NCBI GenBank assembly: GCA_964036045.1
Contig: OZ038385.1
Span: 60,545,919 to 60,609,918, forward strand
Source of the DNA: Eutreptiella sp. 'Long Island Sound 2002'
Lineage: Eukaryota; Euglenozoa; Euglenophyceae; Eutreptiales; Eutreptiaceae
Direction of reading: 5' to 3'
DNA: 64,000 bases
In this document: positions 61,401 to 64,000 of the stretch, piece after piece
How the letters are laid out: the number at the start of each line of letters is the position of its first letter
Numbering within the stretch: position 1 is the first letter of the stretch
Position numbers and translations under genes: made by a program
Notes under the pieces: generated by a model
Database searches by the model: none
The model's input: only the letters and a program-made list of their open reading frames with translations
What the model was told of the DNA's origin: nothing

Positions 61401-64000
61401 ATGCGCGCCCCCGAGGTCACAACTGCGCTCGTCACTCTCATGTCCCTCAACGAACCAGGCGCCCTGTACGACGCGACCAAAGCTCCGGACCTACAAGACG
61501 TACCCATCATGGCGAAATGCGACCCGGACGCCATGGTGTGGCAGGAGCAGGCCCTGAAAACCCAGACAACCCACCCCAGCTTAACCCCCATCCTCACCAG
61601 GACGGGACACCAATACCGCACCACATGGGTCAAGGGGGTTCCCATGTCCCACAAAACTGAAGTCCAAGTACACATCCACCACCACCTGGGGGTGGAAGGC
61701 CGCCTAGCGGCATCCGAACTGGTAGGCCCAACGTGGCAACTGAATGTCATCAACGTGCACGTCCCCTTTGGAGACGCCACGGAGACGTTCCTTGAACATC
61801 TCATGGAGGCCTACCGACAACTTGCCATGATGGGCCCGAATGTCATCATAGGAGACTTCAATGCAGCCCCATCAGCGGACGATCGCGGAGGACGACCGAC
61901 GCCCGAGAACGCAGCGGTACAACTGGCCATGCAACATCTAGGCCTGCAGGACCTCACAGCCTCTCTACGAGGCCAGCCCTCACACAGACCACCACAACCT
62001 GGCGCGGCAGATTCCCGCATCGACCTCTGCTACGCGGACTCGGCACACGTCGAGGTGACGCGGGTGCAATACCACGACCTGCCATCCAAGATCACCGGAC
62101 ACCGACCCCTGGAGGTACAAATCAAGGTGCTTCAGGTACCCCCGGCCTCCAGGGATGGCATGGACCACGAAGAACAACCACCCATCCAACCGCCAGGAGA
62201 GAACGACACCCACGGATGGGTAGCATACTACCGCACGGTACAACGCATCCTGGGCCAGCAAGACAAAACGGAGCTCAACCTCGCCATGCGACAGGCGGCC
62301 ACGGCATGCGGCCTCAGCGGGCAGCGCAGAACACAGGACGACGCCACCCCGCATCACGACCTACCATCCCTGGTCACAACCATATGGCACGACAAGCGAG
62401 CACTGCACACGGCAATGCACTTACATGACCTGCAAGCCCAACATGACAACCAGGAAATCGCAGCACGACTAGAAACCGCACGCCAGCAACTCAGAGAATG
62501 GCACGTCCGCCGGGCGAGGGAGCTGGCGCAAGAACAACAGCGCTACTTCCAAAACCCCCAACCCTACAAATCACTGAAACACGTGGACAAGGTCCTGGGG
62601 GAGACGGGCCACCGAGGCATCAAGGCGGTACGCCTACAGGACGGCACAGTGACCAACGATCCCAAGGTGGTCCTGGAAGAAGTCCTCAACAGCTTCCTGC
62701 GCCAGCACAACACTGAGGATAGCGAACTGTCAGCATACACAGAGGAACTGATATCCCACCTGCCGAGACTCTACAACCGGACACAGCGACGAGACATGCA
62801 CCGAACCCCGTTCACCATTCGAGAGCTCGATGAGGTGTTGTACAAACTACAACCGGGGAAAACTCCGGGAGTGGACGGACTCGCGGCGGAGCTCTACCGT
62901 AGACTACCACTGAACCTGAAGAGACACTTAGCCGCGCGCCTGTGGGATATCGCCATCAGGAAAACGGACGTTCCACCCCAATGGGCGAACCTAGTACACC
63001 CGCTCTATAAGAAAGGCGACTGGGCGAACCCCAACAATTGGAGACCCATCGTGTGCGCCACCACGGAGGCCAAACTCATATGGATGCTCATCCTCAAACG
63101 GGTGGCCCCGGCAGTGTACCGGGCTGTACCGCCCACCATGTGGGGGGCCATACCGGGTAGATCACCGTTGGAGGCCATATTTATGCAAGACGCCGTGGTG
63201 GACATGGACCCGATCAGCCTCATCATCATATCCCTGGACGTCAAGGGGGCCTTCCCCAAAACCCGGCACCGCCTCCTACGGGCCGTCTGGGAACACATGG
63301 GACTCCCCTTCCAGGGCTTCTTCCAAGCATACCTCGCCACCCGCATGTACGCCGTGAAAACCGACGTGGGCACCACCCCATGGGTCCACCCCGCCAGTGG
63401 GGTCCCACAAGGGGGTGCAGAGGGCCCATTCCTCTTCCTACTCGTCACCCTCCCGCTGGCGTTTTACATCCGACACACGTACCCGGACGTGGCACCATAT
63501 CCCCTACGGACCACGCTCCTAGCGTTTGCGGACGACATGGCGGTGGTGACCGCCACCGCGCGCCAACCCCTGCCGACCACCCCGGACCCTGCCAGAGCCA
63601 CCAGGGTCCTCCACGTCGTCACCACCTATCTGGAGGGCAATCAGCTGCTGGTACACAACCTCAAATCTGCCACCATCGTACACAATGCACCGCCGCCACC
63701 CCTCCGCCCCGGGGACCTGCCCATGGACCCAGTAAACACGGCCACCTACCTGGGAGTCCAGCAAGCGGCCACCGCAGGCGGGGTCACCCTACCGCCAAAC
63801 CTGTTACGGCAGCTGACAAGGACACTGGTTATAGCACGCATCACAGCACTCTCCACCCAGGCCCTGGCATACTTCCTACAAGCCGTGCTCAACGCAGCTA
63901 TAGGATTCCAAGCCTTGCACCTAACCCACCCCCAACACATGCTACAAGCGGCCACCACCACAGTACGACAAGCGTGGACCATCAACGGCCACCGGCCCAC
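61401..64000 (+). CDS. LINE AP endonuclease and reverse transcriptase
   Basis: Open from 61359, first ATG 61401, over 866 codons to the window edge. Endonuclease: N-M-R near the start, M-V-W-Q-E, NVHVPFG, GDFN at 61851-61862, DSRIDLCY and ITGHRPLEV, the usual APE series. A helical linker of about 180 residues follows. RT: LQPGKTPGVDGL, PLYKKGDWANPNNWRPI, SLDVKGAFPKTRHRLL (motif A Asp), GVPQGGAEGPFLF (motif B) and catalytic FADD at 63525-63536 (motif C). It nicks target DNA and primes reverse transcription on it. No internal stop, so it may be active. The C-terminal part lies outside the window. Confidence 0.92.
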   Translation, partial: MRAPEVTTALVTLMSLNEPGALYDATKAPDLQDVPIMAKCDPDAMVWQEQALKTQTTHPSLTPILTRTGHQYRTTWVKGVPMSHKTEVQVHIHHHLGVEGRLAASELVGPTWQLNVINVHVPFGDATETFLEHLMEAYRQLAMMGPNVIIGDFNAAPSADDRGGRPTPENAAVQLAMQHLGLQDLTASLRGQPSHRPPQPGAADSRIDLCYADSAHVEVTRVQYHDLPSKITGHRPLEVQIKVLQVPPASRDGMDHEEQPPIQPPGENDTHGWVAYYRTVQRILGQQDKTELNLAMRQAATACGLSGQRRTQDDATPHHDLPSLVTTIWHDKRALHTAMHLHDLQAQHDNQEIAARLETARQQLREWHVRRARELAQEQQRYFQNPQPYKSLKHVDKVLGETGHRGIKAVRLQDGTVTNDPKVVLEEVLNSFLRQHNTEDSELSAYTEELISHLPRLYNRTQRRDMHRTPFTIRELDEVLYKLQPGKTPGVDGLAAELYRRLPLNLKRHLAARLWDIAIRKTDVPPQWANLVHPLYKKGDWANPNNWRPIVCATTEAKLIWMLILKRVAPAVYRAVPPTMWGAIPGRSPLEAIFMQDAVVDMDPISLIIISLDVKGAFPKTRHRLLRAVWEHMGLPFQGFFQAYLATRMYAVKTDVGTTPWVHPASGVPQGGAEGPFLFLLVTLPLAFYIRHTYPDVAPYPLRTTLLAFADDMAVVTATARQPLPTTPDPARATRVLHVVTTYLEGNQLLVHNLKSATIVHNAPPPPLRPGDLPMDPVNTATYLGVQQAATAGGVTLPPNLLRQLTRTLVIARITALSTQALAYFLQAVLNAAIGFQALHLTHPQHMLQAATTTVRQAWTINGHRP

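Larger units (their letters stand above)
53459..64000 (+). mobile_element. LINE copy 2, full 5' end, open at window edge
   Basis: Order: monomers, AC-rich stretch, leader ORF, ORF1, ORF2, ORF3, then endonuclease-RT ORF. AP endonuclease upstream of an FADD-type RT identifies a non-LTR retrotransposon of the jockey/I/L1 broad type. No 3' end in the window. Confidence 0.92.

Overview
This 64 kb window looks like a repeat-dense block of a eukaryotic nuclear genome. It holds chromodomain Ty3/gypsy elements, a Penelope-like element, a non-LTR retrotransposon (LINE) and sequence resembling spliceosomal GT-AG introns. No bacterial operon, CRISPR array, tRNA or rRNA was seen, and no convincing housekeeping gene. 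A TE-rich protist or green alga is my best guess; nothing in the sequence fixes the taxon.

Layout. 1-1730: a Penelope-like element (PLE) fragment built as an almost perfect palindrome, with a hammerhead-ribozyme-like motif in each arm. 1818-3920, 14081-17038 and 28137-33628: three direct copies of an about 3 kb non-coding repeat (family R). 3930-4700 and 33995-34760: two inverted copies of a second repeat (family S). 5610-13914 (+): gypsy element G1, with gag-pol in one frame but broken by nonsense codons and frameshifts. 18539-27730 (-): G2, a related and much better preserved gypsy. 30169-32642: a non-coding LTR-type insertion inside R copy C, with a visible target duplication. 39341-45627 (-): G3, a decayed chromodomain gypsy carrying an intact-looking dUTPase domain, with a covarying hairpin array beside its integrase end. 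45671-46113: a minisatellite. 46548-46958 (+): candidate spliced exons. 47725-48930 (-): G4, a gag zinc-knuckle and protease fragment. 48940-53455 (+): the 5' part of a LINE, cut off inside ORF1. 53459-64000 (+): a second, longer copy of the same LINE with four successive ORFs; the last, open to the window edge, is an AP-endonuclease plus reverse transcriptase.

Shared logic. G1, G2 and G4 all place a UAG codon between the gag nucleocapsid end and the in-frame protease, as expected for gammaretrovirus-like stop-codon readthrough. G1, G2 and G3 all carry an extra domain, not a standard gypsy part, between the protease position and the RT. The LINE packs its ORFs with a 2-nt gap or a same-frame stop, which suggests coupled re-initiation or readthrough. 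Most elements are degenerate. G2 and the right-hand LINE are the least damaged and are the best reference copies.
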